DNA of 64,000 nt from Haematobia irritans (GCF_050003625.1 NC_134400.1:66792126-66856125), one strand, 5' to 3'; shown: positions 9,395 through 21,260, counted from the stretch's first letter. The notes: a model not told the origin generated them from the letters alone. Numbers and translations are program-made.

Positions 9395-10303
9395 CAAAGT
9401 TTTGCAAACCGTATTCTGTGCCTTTGAGCTTAAAATTTAAAGTAGAAGCGGAATTAAAAACTATGTGCGACGAAGGTTTTATCCGACCAGTGAGAAATAG
9501 CAAATGGGCAGCACCCATTGTATGCGTATTAAAAAAAGATTCCAATGTGAGAATTTGTGTCAATTTTAAAGTTACAATTAATCCAGTAATTCAATTGGAT
9601 GTATATCCATTGCCTTACCAGTATGAGGGGGAAAACATGTTTTTGTATTCTGGATCTCAGTAAAGCTTATTTACAGCTTTTAGTAAATGAACCTTCAAGG
9701 TCATTTTTAACCATAAATACCCATCTGGGGTTATTTGAATTTTGGTGACTTCCGTTTGGAGTCTCAACAGCTCCTATGATTTTTCAAAGGGTCATGGACC
9801 AAATCATGCAAGGTCTAGATGGCGTGGCAGTATATTTAGATGATGTACTAGTGTATGAGGGGGAAAACATGTTTTTGTAGTCTGGATCTCAGTAAAGCTT
9901 ATTTACAGCTTTTAGTAAATGAACCTTCAAGGTCATTTTTAACCAAAATACCCATCTGGGGTTATTTGAATTTTGCCGACTTCCGTTTGGAGTCTCAACA
10001 GCTCCTATGATTTTTCAAAGGGTCATGGACCAAATCATGCAAGGTCTAGATGGCGTGGCAGTATATTTAGATGATGTACTAGTGGCGGGTGTCGGAAGGC
10101 AGGATTGTTACAATCAGTTGTGCAAAGTCTTAAGTAGACTTAATCAATACAATGTTCGGATTAATTGGGACAAGTGTAAACTTTTTAAGGGTAATCTCGA
10201 GTATTTAGGCCACACTCTGACTCCAGAAGGCATAAGACCACCTAAAAAGAAAATGGATGCCATAATGTTGGCTCATGAGCCAGTTGATGTAATGTGTGTG
10301 AAG
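9395..10303 (+). pseudogene. Gypsy reverse transcriptase remnant with internal duplication
   Basis: RT signatures in order: KVEAELKTMCDEGFIRPV; SKWAAPIVCVLKKD; a LDLSKAYLQLL catalytic motif; a FGVSTAPMIFQRVMDQ segment; the YLDDVLV catalytic motif; and CKLFKGNLEYLGHTLT. Motifs from LDLSKAYL through YLDDVLV are present twice because of a direct 231-bp duplication. The frame is broken near 9662 and again within the repeat. Similarity stops after the VDVM segment, where the satellite starts. Confidence 0.8.
9622..10083 (+). repeat. Tandem duplication, two 231-bp units
   Basis: Units 9622-9852 and 9853-10083 both begin TATGAGGGGGAAAACATG and end at the YLDD codons. They differ at only a few bases (for example TATTCTGG versus TAGTCTGG, and TTTTGGTGA versus TTTTGCCGA). 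231 is a multiple of three. Confidence 0.9.
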
Positions 10304-11168
10304 ATAAATTCGAATTTGAAATTTGCAGCAAAAACTTAGCCGAGACACAAACCAGCACCAAAAATATTTTTCAAATTCGAATTTGGATTTTTAGTATTTG
10401 GCTTATTATTTAAAAACTAAGCCGCGTGCGATATAGAGACTAGGCTCATTGGAAAGGGCTTGAGCTCAGCTTTCATAATCACAAAAGTCTTCATTAGAAA
10501 AGTATTTGTGAAAAGCGAAAATTTGAAAACAAAATTTTCATCAAATTTTTACAACGGGCCCACTGTGCCAAAACTAAGCCGCGTGCGATATAGAGAGTAG
10601 GCTCATTGGAAAGGGCTTGAGCTCAGCTTTCATAATCACAAAAGTCTTCATTAGAAAAGTATTTGTGAAAAGCGAAAATTTGAAAACAAAATTTTCATCA
10701 AATTTTTACAACGGGCCCACTGTGCCAAAACTAAGCCGCGTGCGATATAGAAACTAGGCTCATTGGAAAGGGCTTGAGCTCAGCTTTCATAATCACAAAA
10801 GTCTTCATTAGAAAAGTATTTGTGAAAAGCGAAAATTTGAAAACAAAATTTTCATCAAATTTTTACAACGGGCCCACTGTGCCAAAACTAAGCCGCGTGC
10901 GATATAGAGACTAGGCTCATTGGAAAGGGCTTGAGCTCAGCTTTCATAATCACAAAAGTCTTCATTAGAAAAGTATTTGTGAAAAGCGAAAATTTGAAAA
11001 CAAAATGTTCATCAAATTTTTACAACGGGCCCACTGTGCCAAAACTAAGCCGCGTGCGATATAGAGACTAGGCTCATTGGAAAGGGCTTGAGCTCAGCTT
11101 TCATAATCACAAAAGTCTTCATTAGAAAAGTATTTGTGAAAAGCGAAAATTTGAAAACAAAATTTTCA
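10304..11168 (+). repeat. 157-bp satellite array (about 4.8 monomers)
   Basis: The marker GCCGCGTGCGATATAG recurs at 10421, 10578, 10735, 10892 and 11049, exactly 157 bp apart. Monomers differ by only a few bases (for example at GAGACT/GAGAGT/GAAACT). The array starts with about 107 bp of related but non-monomeric sequence containing an inverted AAATTCGAATTT pair and ends abruptly mid-monomer at a LINE-L fragment. Confidence 0.92.
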
Positions 11169-12830
11169 GAGACAAATATAAGAACTGTGCAGGATATCGA
11201 ACAAACCGTGGAGTGGACTTCAAGGCCTTCACCATCTAACTAAAAGCTGCTTGCCCTACAGGAAAGCCGATGGGGAAAAATCCACCGCCATGGTGGTTTA
11301 TAATATGAGGAAACCCTGCAGGAAGCTCTTTAACAAAGCAAAGTCCACAAGAGCTCCGGAGGATAGGGACACTTACAAGATGAAGCTAAGAGGATATAAA
11401 CGAGAACTGAGAAGGGCTCAATCTACAATAAAATGGTCTTTAAATAATTTTGGACCATTCAAATCCCCCTGACCTGATGGATTTATAGTGGACAAGCAGT
11501 GACTGACGTATATTCCAGAAAAGTGGAAACAAAAGTAATTTTCATACCTAAAGCGGGAAAAGCCTCTCACTGTAGTGCGAAGGATTTCCGACGAATCAGC
11601 TTATCCTCATTCCTACTTAAGACTCTGGAGAGGATGATAGATATTTATCTTAGAACTAGCGTCGATTCAAGTTTGCTCTCGAAGCGACAGCATGCATACT
11701 CGAAGGGCAGGTCTACTGAGACCGCTTTGCATGAACTAGTCAGCTACCTGTCAATGAATACACAATCGTGGCGTTTCTAGACGCCCATCCGAGCTTTATA
11801 TTAAATGGACTGGCAACTCTGAATGTTGGTCCAGGTATACTTAGGCTGCTAGACGAACTGCTAATGAGGATACGTATACCGGCCACACTAGGACAAGCAA
11901 ACATACAAAGGTATGTGACAGAGGCACTCCCCAAGCAGGAGTTCTATCACCTCTTCTTTGGAATTTTGCTATAAACACCCTTCTGGTTTCCCTAGAAAAA
12001 GAAAGAAAAAAAAAATGGTGACATATGCAGATGATGTGGCTCAAACAGCCAGGGAAAATTCCCATTCACAATCAGAGATAATATACACAGAGCCCTCCGG
12101 ATGCGAGAGAGAATGGTCGTGGGGTAAAGACAGAACTGGTCATGTACTGCAAAGATCGCAAAACTCCCACAGTTAAGTTCATATCCATATGAGGTATTGA
12201 AATTCCCTTTGGTGCACTTCAGCAGCCGACACGTTTAAATAAAGTTCATCGTATGGCGTGCTTGTGTATCTCAGGCGCATTCAGTAAGACTTGAGCCCTT
12301 AATGTCATGCTGCAACAACGGATGTACGGTTGCGCGAGCTATCGCTGTGGTCGGAAAAAAGGTACGGTCACAGTTCGGTCAAAATAATGCCAGATGTGCC
12401 ATACGTAGTGGATTACACTCTGGCGAAACCACTTTTCGACAAAAAGTTTGAAACTCTAATTCTCAATAGTGAGGCGTGGTGCACACAGAACCCAGGGAAT
12501 AAACGTCATATAGGTTTCTACACTGATGGCTCCAAATTGGATGGACAAGTAGGTTTCGGAGTATATTCTAAAACTGGAACTTCGAATAGCGAAAAGATTG
12601 CCTAATCACGGTAGTGTTTTTCAGACTGAAATAGTAGCAATACGAGAGGTGGCGAATTGGCTGAGAAGTAATGTTCCAACAAATATTGGCATTAATATAT
12701 ACTTAGACAGTCAACCTGCAATAAAATCCTTGAACTCTGTGTTCCTTAATTCTAAAATGGCCATCGACTGCCGCAAATCTCTAAACGAGAGTACAATATT
12801 CACCTAATATGGGTGTCGCTGCCACATCGA
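11169..12830 (+). pseudogene. LINE-L copy L1: decayed ORF2 fragment
   Basis: Aligns with ORF2 of the better copies from the region after the endonuclease (ETNIRTVQDIE-like) to the RNase H domain. Recognisable pieces in several frames: KSCRKLFNKAKSTRAPED-type linker; KDFRRISLSSFLLKTLERM and KGRSTETALHELV of RT; a YADDVA active-site block near 12025; FYTDGSKLDGQVGFGVYS of RNase H near 12520; and DSQPAIKSL near 12710. Many indels, including loss of the block between the linker and RT. No ends of the element are preserved: it begins at the satellite and stops at about 12830, where a second copy begins. Confidence 0.8.
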
Positions 12831-14444
12831 GCCCAGACGCAAGGACGTGTAAGTTATGGCTTTCATGGATTCCGAAACGAACAAGCCTCCGGTAGTCAGA
12901 AGAAAAAAAATCTTGCGAAGCCGAAGGAGACATAAAAACTGCAGACATTGACGAACATCGTATGCGGGAAGTCCCAACAGGCTCAAACCTCACCAAAGCT
13001 GAACCGCGGGTTGTTGCGAGAGTCACCGAGATCTGTGAAGAGGAAGCCTTTGATGACTCAATCGAAACGACTGATGTGACGGTGGTTGAACATTTGGATG
13101 GTTCTACGGTTCCTCCAGATAAATATTCACTATTGTAAGGCTGCTTGTGCTGCCTTAAAAGTTATCCTGATGAAAGGAGACATAGATATAGTTCTTATTC
13201 AAGAACCATACAAATATAAGAACAAGATCTGTGAGTTAAGCACTCCGGGTTTCAAACTTTTGCATAATACCGGTAGAGATATAGATCGAGCACGTATAAT
13301 TGCTAACAACTAACTAAACTTGTTTCTGCTTCCTTCATTGAACAATGCAGACACTGTCGTAGCCAGTCTAGAGATATCCAAATGCAAATACTGGGTATCT
13401 TCGGTCTACATGGGACATGATAGGGAGATGCCTCCATGTGCCGTTAAGAAAACTCATTATGGGATGCGATGCACATCATAGTATTTGGGGAAGTAGTGAT
13501 ACTAATGCAAGCGGAGAGTCGCTAATAGCGTTTATTTAGCGTACTAACCTGGTAGTTTGCAATAAGGGAGATGCACCAACCTACGTCACCAAAAACAGGC
13601 AAGAGGTGTTGGACGTCACTTTGGCCTCTACGGAACTGAATAAGATATCTGAGTGGCACGTTTTGAGGGCACATAGCTTCTCAGATCATCGCTACATCAG
13701 TTTCAAATTTGATGTTCATACCACCAAGACCATATTTCCGCCAAATGTTAGGAAAGCTGACTGGAATACGTATAGGGAATCGTTCAATATGATGATACCG
13801 GAAATACCAGAGACAAATATGAGCACTGTGCAAGATATCGAACACGCAGTGAAGAGGATTACTAAGACCTTCAACATCTCACTGAAAGCTGCATGCCCTA
13901 GATGGAAGCCAAGGGGAAAAATCGACCACCATTGTGATCTACGGAGTTGAGTAATATGAGGAAATCCTGCAGGCAGCTCTTTAACAAAGCAAAGTCCACC
14001 AGGGCTCCTGAGGATTGGGACGCTTGGAATGTTTACTGCAGCAGTATTGAGAAAACGTCCGAGGCTTCCAGACTACGGAAGGTACTAACTCCGCTCCAGG
14101 TTTCATTAAAACATCGGAGGTCAATATATTCGGAGGAAAAGGAATCAATTAGACACCTCTTGTGTGAGTGTCCTGCATTTTGTGTAAGGCGTAAGCGAAT
14201 TTTAGGGTCATATAGCTTTAGATTACTGGCGGACCTAGAAAACGTTAACTTAAGCAGTCTGTTAATGTTTTTGGATCAATCTGGTTGGTTCAACAAAAGA
14301 AAATAATAGTGAAGGTTCAGTGGTTAAAACTAGAAGGGCCCATATGTAATAGGTACTTTTAGTTAAATGTGGTATCACAATGGACTGAATAGTCTAAGTG
14401 AGCCTGAAACTTAATCGGGCTGCCACTTTAACCTAACCTAACCT
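12831..14444 (+). pseudogene. LINE-L copy L2: ORF1 end, endonuclease, and 3' end
   Basis: Starts inside the C-terminal third of ORF1, passes the ORF1/ORF2 overlap near 13090-13140, and carries an endonuclease in pieces (VLIQEPY near 13200, a GCDAHHSIWGS block near 13460 with a small deletion, and SFSDHRYISF near 13680). After the SAPGFIK-like block at about 14110 it jumps straight to the C-terminal ESIRHLLCECPAF block, so RT and RNase H are deleted. It ends with the family 3' UTR and an AACCT tail to about 14444, next to Copia sequence. Confidence 0.82.
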
Positions 14445-15752
14445 TCCTCAAGGAGTTTCGCTGGAGAGCTTAAGAGGGCGCGAGAATTTCGATGCTTGGA
14501 AGAGACAGGCAAAATCGTTTCTGATAATTAAAGGCTGCTGGAAGGTGGTGACTTCAGGAGTAATCGGTGACGCGGATGTGGGTTTGGATAAGCGGGCTCT
14601 GGCAGAAATAACGCTGATGGTGGATCCAAGCAACTACGGACATATTGCTACAGCAAAATCGGCAAAAGAAGCATGGGACGCTTTAATGAACACCTACGAG
14701 GACACAGGACTTACAAGAAAAGTGGAGTTGCTAAAGCAACTAGTAAATATGAAGCTTCAAAATTAAAGTCCTGTGCAAGAGTATGTCAATGAGTTGGTGA
14801 TTATTGCTTTGAAAGTGAAAAATGCTGGTCTCAAATAGATGAGGAATTAACAGCCTCTTTGATGTTGGCCGGACTGTCGGATGAGTTGAAACCACTTGTT
14901 ATGGCCGTCGAGGGGTCTAAAGAAAAATTGACAGTGGATATGGTTAAAAATCTCCTCCTTCAGGACGCCAAATTTGACAATCAAAGCAGTGAAAAAGAGG
15001 CAGCATTTTATACAAAGAAACCCCAAAAGAAGAAAAAATTGGTTCAATGCTATGGTTGCAAAGAATTTGGACATATTCAAAGAAATTGTCACAACAACAA
15101 AAACAATGCAAACGGTAAATCGAATAAGAAAATTGAAAAAAAGAAACATCATCTACTCATATTGAATCGAGTCAACTTCTTCATGCTTTTACACATACAG
15201 TTGCAACATGCGGTGATACAGATAACAGAAAAAATATTTTGCATTGGTATGTTGACAGCGGCGCTACAAACCATATGGTGAGCCGAAAAAAGTTTCTGTA
15301 CAACACCCGCGCAGTTGAGGATAAAAAGGTTGTAGTTGCTGACAAAAATGAGCTTGATGTTGAATGTGCTGGCGACGTCGATGCAACTATTATGAGAGAG
15401 AAAATTATAACAGTAAAAAATGTCGAGTATGTACCCAACTTATGCGCCAATCTCACACATACAGTTGCAAAATCATGCGGTGGTACAGATAACGGAAAAA
15501 ATATTTTGCATTGGTATGTTGACAGCGGCGCTACAAACCATATTGTGGCGACGTCGACGCAACTATTATGGGAGCGAAAATTATAACAGTAAAAAATGTC
15601 GAGTATGTACCCAACTTATGCGCCAATCTTCTCTCTGTTAGACAGATGACAAGCGACGGCAAGAGAGTGATATTTGAAGGCGACAGCTGCAAAATTTATG
15701 ATCAAAACAAAAAACTTATTACTTCAGCTAATGTATGCAAGGCGAGAGAAGG
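14445..15752 (+). pseudogene. Copia gag and protease remnant
   Basis: Gag part: AWDALMNTYEDTGLTRKVELL and [16 protein letters not shown] match Copia-type gag; a [14 protein letters not shown] zinc knuckle lies near 15048-15090. Protease part: [12 protein letters not shown] with the catalytic aspartate, then VKNVEYVPNLCANLLSV. A stop at about 14764 and several frame changes break it. The protease segment is partly duplicated (see repeat 15186-15630). Similarity ends at about 15752, at a minus-strand jockey fragment. Confidence 0.78.
15186..15630 (+). repeat. Imperfect tandem duplication over the Copia protease
   Basis: A unit of about 270 bp (15186-15455) is repeated as a shorter unit of about 175 bp (15456-15630) that lacks roughly 90 bp of the middle. 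Both contain the codons for YVDSGATNH and the downstream VEYVPNLCANL block, so the active-site region is present twice. Confidence 0.8.
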
Positions 15753-16645
15753 GATATCGGTCTGTACGACTCACCTTTACTCGAATCTTTGCCTGGCTTC
15801 AGTAGTGGAATCACCCTTCCCATCTTCCAGACATCGGGTATAATGAGTGATTCCTAGGACAAATTGAGGAGTCTGGTCAGGTACTCAACTCCCAGTATTC
15901 CCAGGTGCTTCAGCATTAGCATTGAAATTCCGCCTGGGCCCAGCGCCTTGGATGGTTTCGCGCTGTTGATGACATTGGTAACTTCGGCTGCGGTAAATTG
16001 TGGTGTGTCATGCGACGAGTGGCTCTCCTTTTCGCTCTATCACTCTCGAGATGCTCGACAAACTGTCGGTTGAAGTATTTGGCGCATCTCTTCGGATCAG
16101 TCACAGTCACGTCGCCAAAGGTGACTGAAATCCCATCCTCCTTCGTGAGCGCTCTCACTGTTGACCACAATTTACCTGTTCCTGTGCCTAGGTTACATTG
16201 CTTCAGGTGCACTAACCATGTGCTCCGCTTGTGCTCGTCGACTATCTTACTAATCTCTAGATTCAGTTCCCTGTTTCTAGGGTCAGCAGGGTTAGCACGA
16301 CGGTGTTCATCACGCTCGTCTGCGAGTCCCGCCGCTTCAGCTGGGAAGTTAGGCCTCACTTGGACAATTCGACCAGCTGGAATGAAACGAACGGCTGCTG
16401 CGTTGATGATGTCCCGGAACGCCCTCTGGGCAACATGAACATGAGAGGGGGACGGGAGCTCACTGAAGCGGCGATCTGTATATTCTCTGAAGCCTTCCCA
16501 GTTGGCTTTCTTTTGGTTTATGAACATCCGGCGTTCAGAGGTAATGAAATCGGCGGGTCGGTTAATGGTGAGAATTATGGGGACGTGGTATGAACCCAAT
16601 GAGGGTGGTCTGAACGAACTAGAGGGAGGGATTGCCACTTGGATG
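15753..16645 (-). pseudogene. Jockey-type LINE ORF2 fragment: end of endonuclease to early RT
   Basis: The minus-strand frame at 15916-16638 (240 codons, open but without natural ends) reads from the end of the endonuclease (GSYHVPIILTINRPADF) through the linker (ADERDEHRRANPADPRNREL, FNRQFVEH). Continuing to lower coordinates, in other frames, it enters RT (MLKHLGILGVEYLTRLLN, VIPLLKPGK, YRPI). The usual endonuclease SDH motif reads SYH here, so the catalytic Asp is lost. The fragment stops mid-RT at the Copia boundary. It probably belongs with the jockey 5' fragment at 26383-26877, on the same strand and in consistent order. Confidence 0.78.
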
Positions 16646-17113
16646 CCTATTCATCAAGTGAGTATGGCTAAAGAATCGGGAAATATCCCAAAAATAATAT
16701 ATGCAACAGAAGAATAATATATATCAACATTCGAAGCCAATGATTACAGAGAAGTAATCAAAGCTCTTAATGAGGCCAACATACAATTCATATGAAAGCA
16801 AACATGATCGCCCTATACGTGTGGTAGCGAAAAACCTACATCACTCTTGCAGCCCCATCGAAGTTATTTATTAAAAATTCTGAAAAACCGTCCGTTTTTC
16901 TCCCGAAAAGCTGCAATTGCGGTGAACAACATCCTGCGAGCTATAGAGGATGTATTGTCGCTAAGGTACTTCAAAAGTTGCGCAATCAAAAGCAAAAACT
17001 CCATAAACGTGTTCAAAACTCTGAAAATCGGCTCCAAAACAATAATGGACCACAAAGAAATGAACCAGTTCCAACTACCTCGCAAGCTACATCAAAAACA
17101 ATTCAAAGAACTA

Positions 17114-18419
17114 AAGGGTGATTTGTTAAGAGCTTGATAACTTTAAAAAAAAAAAAAACGCATAAAATTTGCAAAATCTCATCGGTTCTTTATTTGAAAC
17201 GTTAGATTGGTCCATGACATTTACTTTTTGAAGATAATTTCATTTAAATGTTGACCGCGGCTGCGTCTTAGGTGGTCCATTCGGAAAGTCCAATTTTGGG
17301 CAACTTTTTCGAGCATTTCGGCCGGAATAGCCCGAATTTCTTCGGAAATGTTGTCTTCCAAAGCTGGAATAGTTGCTGGCTTATTTCTGTAGACTTTAGA
17401 CTTGACGTAGCCCCACAAAAAATAGTCTAAAGGCGTCAAATCGCATGATCTTGGTGGCCAACTTACCGGTCCATTTCTTGAGATGAATTGTTCTCCGAAG
17501 TTTTCCCTCAAAATGGCCATAGAATCGCGAGCTGTGTGGCATGTAGCGCCATCTTGTTGAAACCACATGTCAACCAAGTTCAGTTCTTCCATTTTTGGCA
17601 ACAAAAAGTTTGTTAGCATCGAACGATAGCGATCGCCATTCACCGTAACGTTGCGTCCAACAGCATCTTTGAAAAAATACGGTCCAATGATTCCACCAGC
17701 GTACAAACCACACCAAACAGTGCATTTTTCGGGATGCATGGGCAGTTCTTGAACGGCTTCTGGTTGCTCTTCACTCCAAATGCGGCAATTTTGCTTATTT
17801 ACGTAGCCATTCAACCAGAAATGAGCCTCATCGCTGAACAAAATTTGTCGATAAAAAAGCGGATTTTCTGCCAACTTTTCTAGGGCCCATTCACTGAAAA
17901 TTCGACGTTGTGGCAGATCGTTCGGCTTCAGTTCTTGCACGAGCTGTATTTTATACGGTTTTACACCAAGATCTTTGCGTAAAATCTTCCATGTGGTCGA
18001 ATAACACAAACCCAATTGCTGCGAACGGCGACGAATCGACATTTCACGGTCTTCAGCAACACTCTCAGAAACAGACGCAATATTCTCTTCTGTACGCACT
18101 GTACGCATTCGTGTGCTTGGTTTAATGTCCAATAAAGTAAACTGAGTGCGAAACTTGGTCACAATCGCATTAATTGTTTGCTCACTTGGTCGATTATGTA
18201 GACCATAAATCGGACGTAAAGCGCGAAACACATTTCGAACCGAACACTGATTTTGGTAATAAAATTCAATGATTTGCAAGCGTTGCTCGTTAGTAAGTCT
18301 ATTCATGATGAAATGTCAAAGCATACTGAGCATCTTTCTCTTTGACACCATGTCTGAAATCCCACGTGATCTGTCAAATACTAATGCATGAAAATCCTAA
18401 CCTCAAAAGAATCACCCTT
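17114..18419 (-). mobile_element. Complete Tc1/mariner-superfamily transposon, 1306 bp
   Basis: Ends are AAGGGTGATT and its exact inverse AATCACCCTT, flanked by TA on both sides (17112-17113 and 18420-18421), the standard target duplication. It contains one long intact transposase frame. A second, internally deleted copy with near-identical sequence is at 28669-29602. Confidence 0.93.
17221..18306 (-). CDS. Tc1/mariner-superfamily transposase, intact frame
   Basis: 361 codons from a true ATG, a usual length for the superfamily. The N-terminus (NEQRLQIIEFYYQNQCSVRN) is a helix-turn-helix DNA-binding region, followed by a second HTH-like region (RRRSQQLGLCYSTTWKILRK). Catalytic motifs: FSDEAHFWLNG (about residue 158), WFQQDGATCHTA (about 248), and WPPRSCDLTPLDYFLWGYVK. 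The third aspartate would be that of SCD (36 residues after the second) or of LDYF (41 residues). The spacing differs from the D34D of classic mariners and the D34E of Tc1, so this is another branch of the superfamily. No stops or frameshifts: the copy could be functional. It sits antisense inside ORF1 of a LINE. Confidence 0.92.
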   Translation of the reverse strand: MNRLTNEQRLQIIEFYYQNQCSVRNVFRALRPIYGLHNRPSEQTINAIVTKFRTQFTLLDIKPSTRMRTVRTEENIASVSESVAEDREMSIRRRSQQLGLCYSTTWKILRKDLGVKPYKIQLVQELKPNDLPQRRIFSEWALEKLAENPLFYRQILFSDEAHFWLNGYVNKQNCRIWSEEQPEAVQELPMHPEKCTVWCGLYAGGIIGPYFFKDAVGRNVTVNGDRYRSMLTNFLLPKMEELNLVDMWFQQDGATCHTARDSMAILRENFGEQFISRNGPVSWPPRSCDLTPLDYFLWGYVKSKVYRNKPATIPALEDNISEEIRAIPAEMLEKVAQNWTFRMDHLRRSRGQHLNEIIFKK

Positions 18420-18609
18420 TACAAATGTGTACTCTGACGCAGTTAAAAACAAAAACGCTCAACAGATAAACGCACAAAAAGCTACCCATGAAACTATCCT
18501 TTCAAAAATCCTATCAAAATTGGAGTCAATCGAATCATTTAACAAGTGCTTAGACAACCGCTTAAGCTTGTTAGAGGAGAATTTTTTCAATACACTTTAA
18601 TAGATGAAT

Positions 18610-21260
18610 AAATATATTCAAATGGTATCCTAAAACACATAGATGAACTTCGGTACATTTTATGCGAATAAAATATTGATATATGTCTCATAAGCGAGAC
18701 GCATTTTGAAAAAGATTCATTCCTCAAAATTACGATGTATTTCATGCTCCCCATCCAAGTAACACCACAAGAGGAGGAAGTGCTGTTATTATTAAAACCT
18801 CAATTAAACATTGGCTTGAAAATACAATATCGGTAGAGGAATTTCAAGTTAAAACTGTAACAATTAACATAAACAAAACGCTGGTATCAGTTTCATCTGT
18901 TTACAGTCCACCACGACATAATATAAAATTTGATCAGAACAAAGACATGCTAAATTCACATAAACATATATTTATTATGGGAGGAGATTTCAATGCAAAG
19001 AACACACAATGGGCACTAGAGTGACCACACCAAAGGGCAGAGAGCTACATCGTGCACTTATGAATACAGGATGTACAGTAATATCTACCAGTAAGCCAAC
19101 TTACTGGCCAACAGACGTGTCTAAAACTCCTGATCTGATTGACTTTTTTATTACTAGAAAAATCCCGGAAAACAAACTGGCAATTGAATATGGACATTAA
19201 CTCAGTTCTGACCATTCTCCTATATATCTTCATTATTTAAGTGAAGCAACTAATAAACAAACTAATTTCAACCTAACAAATAACAGAACCGGCTGGGATT
19301 ACTTTCGTCACTTAATTACCACGTCTATTAGACATTCGCCAATCTACAATCCAAATGATATTGAGGAAGAAGTCGATGCTTTTACAAAATTGATGCAACA
19401 AGCGGCCTGGGAGAGTACTCCAGAACCAAGTATTCAAACAAATACGCCTCAGTATCCCCAATACATAGTAAATAAAATAAAGTTTAAAAGAAGGATTAGG
19501 AAAAAATGGCAACAAACTCGATCACCAGAGGATAAAAGAGTGTTAAACAATGCTACCAAAACATTTAGCAGATTAATAAAACAATATAATGACCGTACAT
19601 TCCACAAGTATGTGTCCAATCTAAGTCCCAACAAAAACTCCGACTATTCTCTCTGGATGGCAGCAAAATTAAAAAATAAACCAATTGTGCAGAACATCGC
19701 AATACTTAAAGTTAATGGTCAATGTGCCAAAAGCAGTATCGAAAAGGCGAACGAATTTGCGAATAATCTTCAGTTGACCTATTCAAATTCTTATGTAACA
19801 AGCAATACAGAACCAAATCTTCAACATAAAATAAATAACTATGCAATTAGCGACCAGCCGTTTGATAAAATAACTATTAAAGAAGTTTATGATGCAGTGA
19901 ATCAATTCAAGGTCAAAATATCTGGCTTCGATAAAATTAAGGGAGATCTCCTAAGAAATTTACCATACCATGGATTTATGCGTCTAACCACAATAATGAA
20001 CGCCGTCCTAAAAATTAAATATATTTCAACTTGCTGGAAAGTTGCAGATGTTGTCATGATACAAAAACCGGGGAAAACACCGCACGATCCCAATTCATAC
20101 AGACCAATATCTCTGCTTCCAGTAATTGGTAAGCTATTCGAAAAACTCTTTTGCAGAAGACTGGAATCATTTATTCTCTCGAAAAATATAATACCGGATC
20201 ATCAATTTGGATTCCGGAAAAAGCACTCGACTAATCGAACAAGTACATTGAGTCATCGATAATATTGAAAAAGCCTTCGAGAAAAAACAAGTTTGCTCTG
20301 CTGTATTCTTGGACATTTCCAAAGCCTTTGATGGAGTATGGCATGATGGTCTCCTTCTAAAGCTCAACAGATTACTTCCAAAGAATTATTGTGAGATTCT
20401 AAGCTCATACCTGAGTAATCGATTTTATAGAGTATGCCATGATAATGAATTCAGTAATCTATATCCAATATATGCGGGGGTTCCGCAAGGCAGTATACTT
20501 GGACCACTGCTGTATCTACTATACACTCACGATATACCTGTTAACGAAGATTGTTCATTGGAACATTTGCTGATGACACATTTTTAATGTCCTCTGGAAA
20601 AAATACAAATGTATCCGTATATAAGCTTCAAGCGTCTTTAAACAAGGTACACGAATGGACAAAAGACTGGGGTCTAAAGCTCAACAGTAGCAAATTTGTT
20701 CATGTTGACTTTGCGAAAATCGGCTCAAGTTACAAATCCCTAAAAATAGGCAATGAACAAGTTCCTTTTTCGAACTCAGAAAAATATCTTGGTTTTACAC
20801 TGGATTCAAAATTAAATTAGAAAATTCATATTGATAAAAAGTGTGAATAACTAAATATTAAATACCGCAAGCTAAGTTGGTTGATCGGAATAAATTCAGT
20901 CCTCTCCACAGATAATAAACTCTTAATATATAAACAAGCATTAAAGCCAATATGGATTTATGGCATTCAGCTATGGGGATGTGCGGCAAACAGTTCTATC
21001 GAAAAAATACAAAGGTTTCAAAACAAAGTGATAAGCGCAGTAAACGCTCCATGGTATGTCCGAAATAGTGACCTCCACCGAGACTTAAAAATGAACACAA
21101 TCAAAGAGGAAATCTCTAGATTTGCAGAAAAACATCTTATCCGCCTCCAGAACCATACTAATCGCGAAGCCCGCAATTTACTCCAAACTTCCAATCAACA
21201 TAGAAGATTGCGTCGTTTCAAACCACACGATTTATTAACTGGCTTTAATATATGAAAGCC
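18610..21260 (+). pseudogene. ORF2 of the jockey/X-like LINE: endonuclease and reverse transcriptase
   Basis: Endonuclease: ISETHFEKDSFL near 18700, a GGDFNAK block near 18985, and PDLIDFFITRKIP near 19130; the SDHSPIY block follows near 19204. RT: the frame 19390-20262 (290 codons) has FDKIKGDLLRNLPYHGF and PNSYRPISLLPVIGKLFEKL, then HQFGFRKKHST; 20309-20587 has LDISKAFDGVWHDGL and AGVPQGSILGPLLY; 20551-20820 has FADDTFLMS with the catalytic Asp pair; 20881-21255 is the thumb/C-terminal region (LKPIWIYGIQLWGCA). At least four lesions separate these frames, so no working protein is possible. Confidence 0.82.

Larger units (their letters stand above)
8239..10303 (+). mobile_element. Degenerate Gypsy retrotransposon, internal part
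   Basis: Runs from the end of gag through protease to the RT core, with no LTRs visible. It abuts the Himar1-like relic at 8238 and a satellite block at about 10304. It carries a MITE between protease and RT (9108-9394) and a 231-bp tandem duplication across the RT core. Multiple frame changes and stops make it inactive. Confidence 0.8.
16660..18600 (+). pseudogene. ORF1 (nucleic-acid-binding protein) of the jockey/X-like LINE, interrupted
   Basis: Upstream part: FEANDYREVIKALNEANIQF, then RPIRVVAKNLHHSC, the conserved core seen in ORF1 proteins of jockey and X elements. It has stops and frame changes. At 17111 a Tc1/mariner element inserts. The C-terminal part resumes at 18422 (FTNVYSDAVKNKNAQQINAQ and a coiled-coil-like end), stopping at TAA 18598-18600. 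Known role: packages LINE RNA in the ribonucleoprotein. CCHC knuckles were not found; they may be decayed. Confidence 0.6.

Noticed and set aside
10411..11168. Regular repeats as a CRISPR array
   Set aside because: Units are 157 bp and contiguous with no unique spacers, and the genome is eukaryotic; this is a satellite.
15864..16593. Plus-strand frames over the jockey fragment
   Set aside because: The minus strand carries recognisable endonuclease and RT motifs; the plus frames do not.
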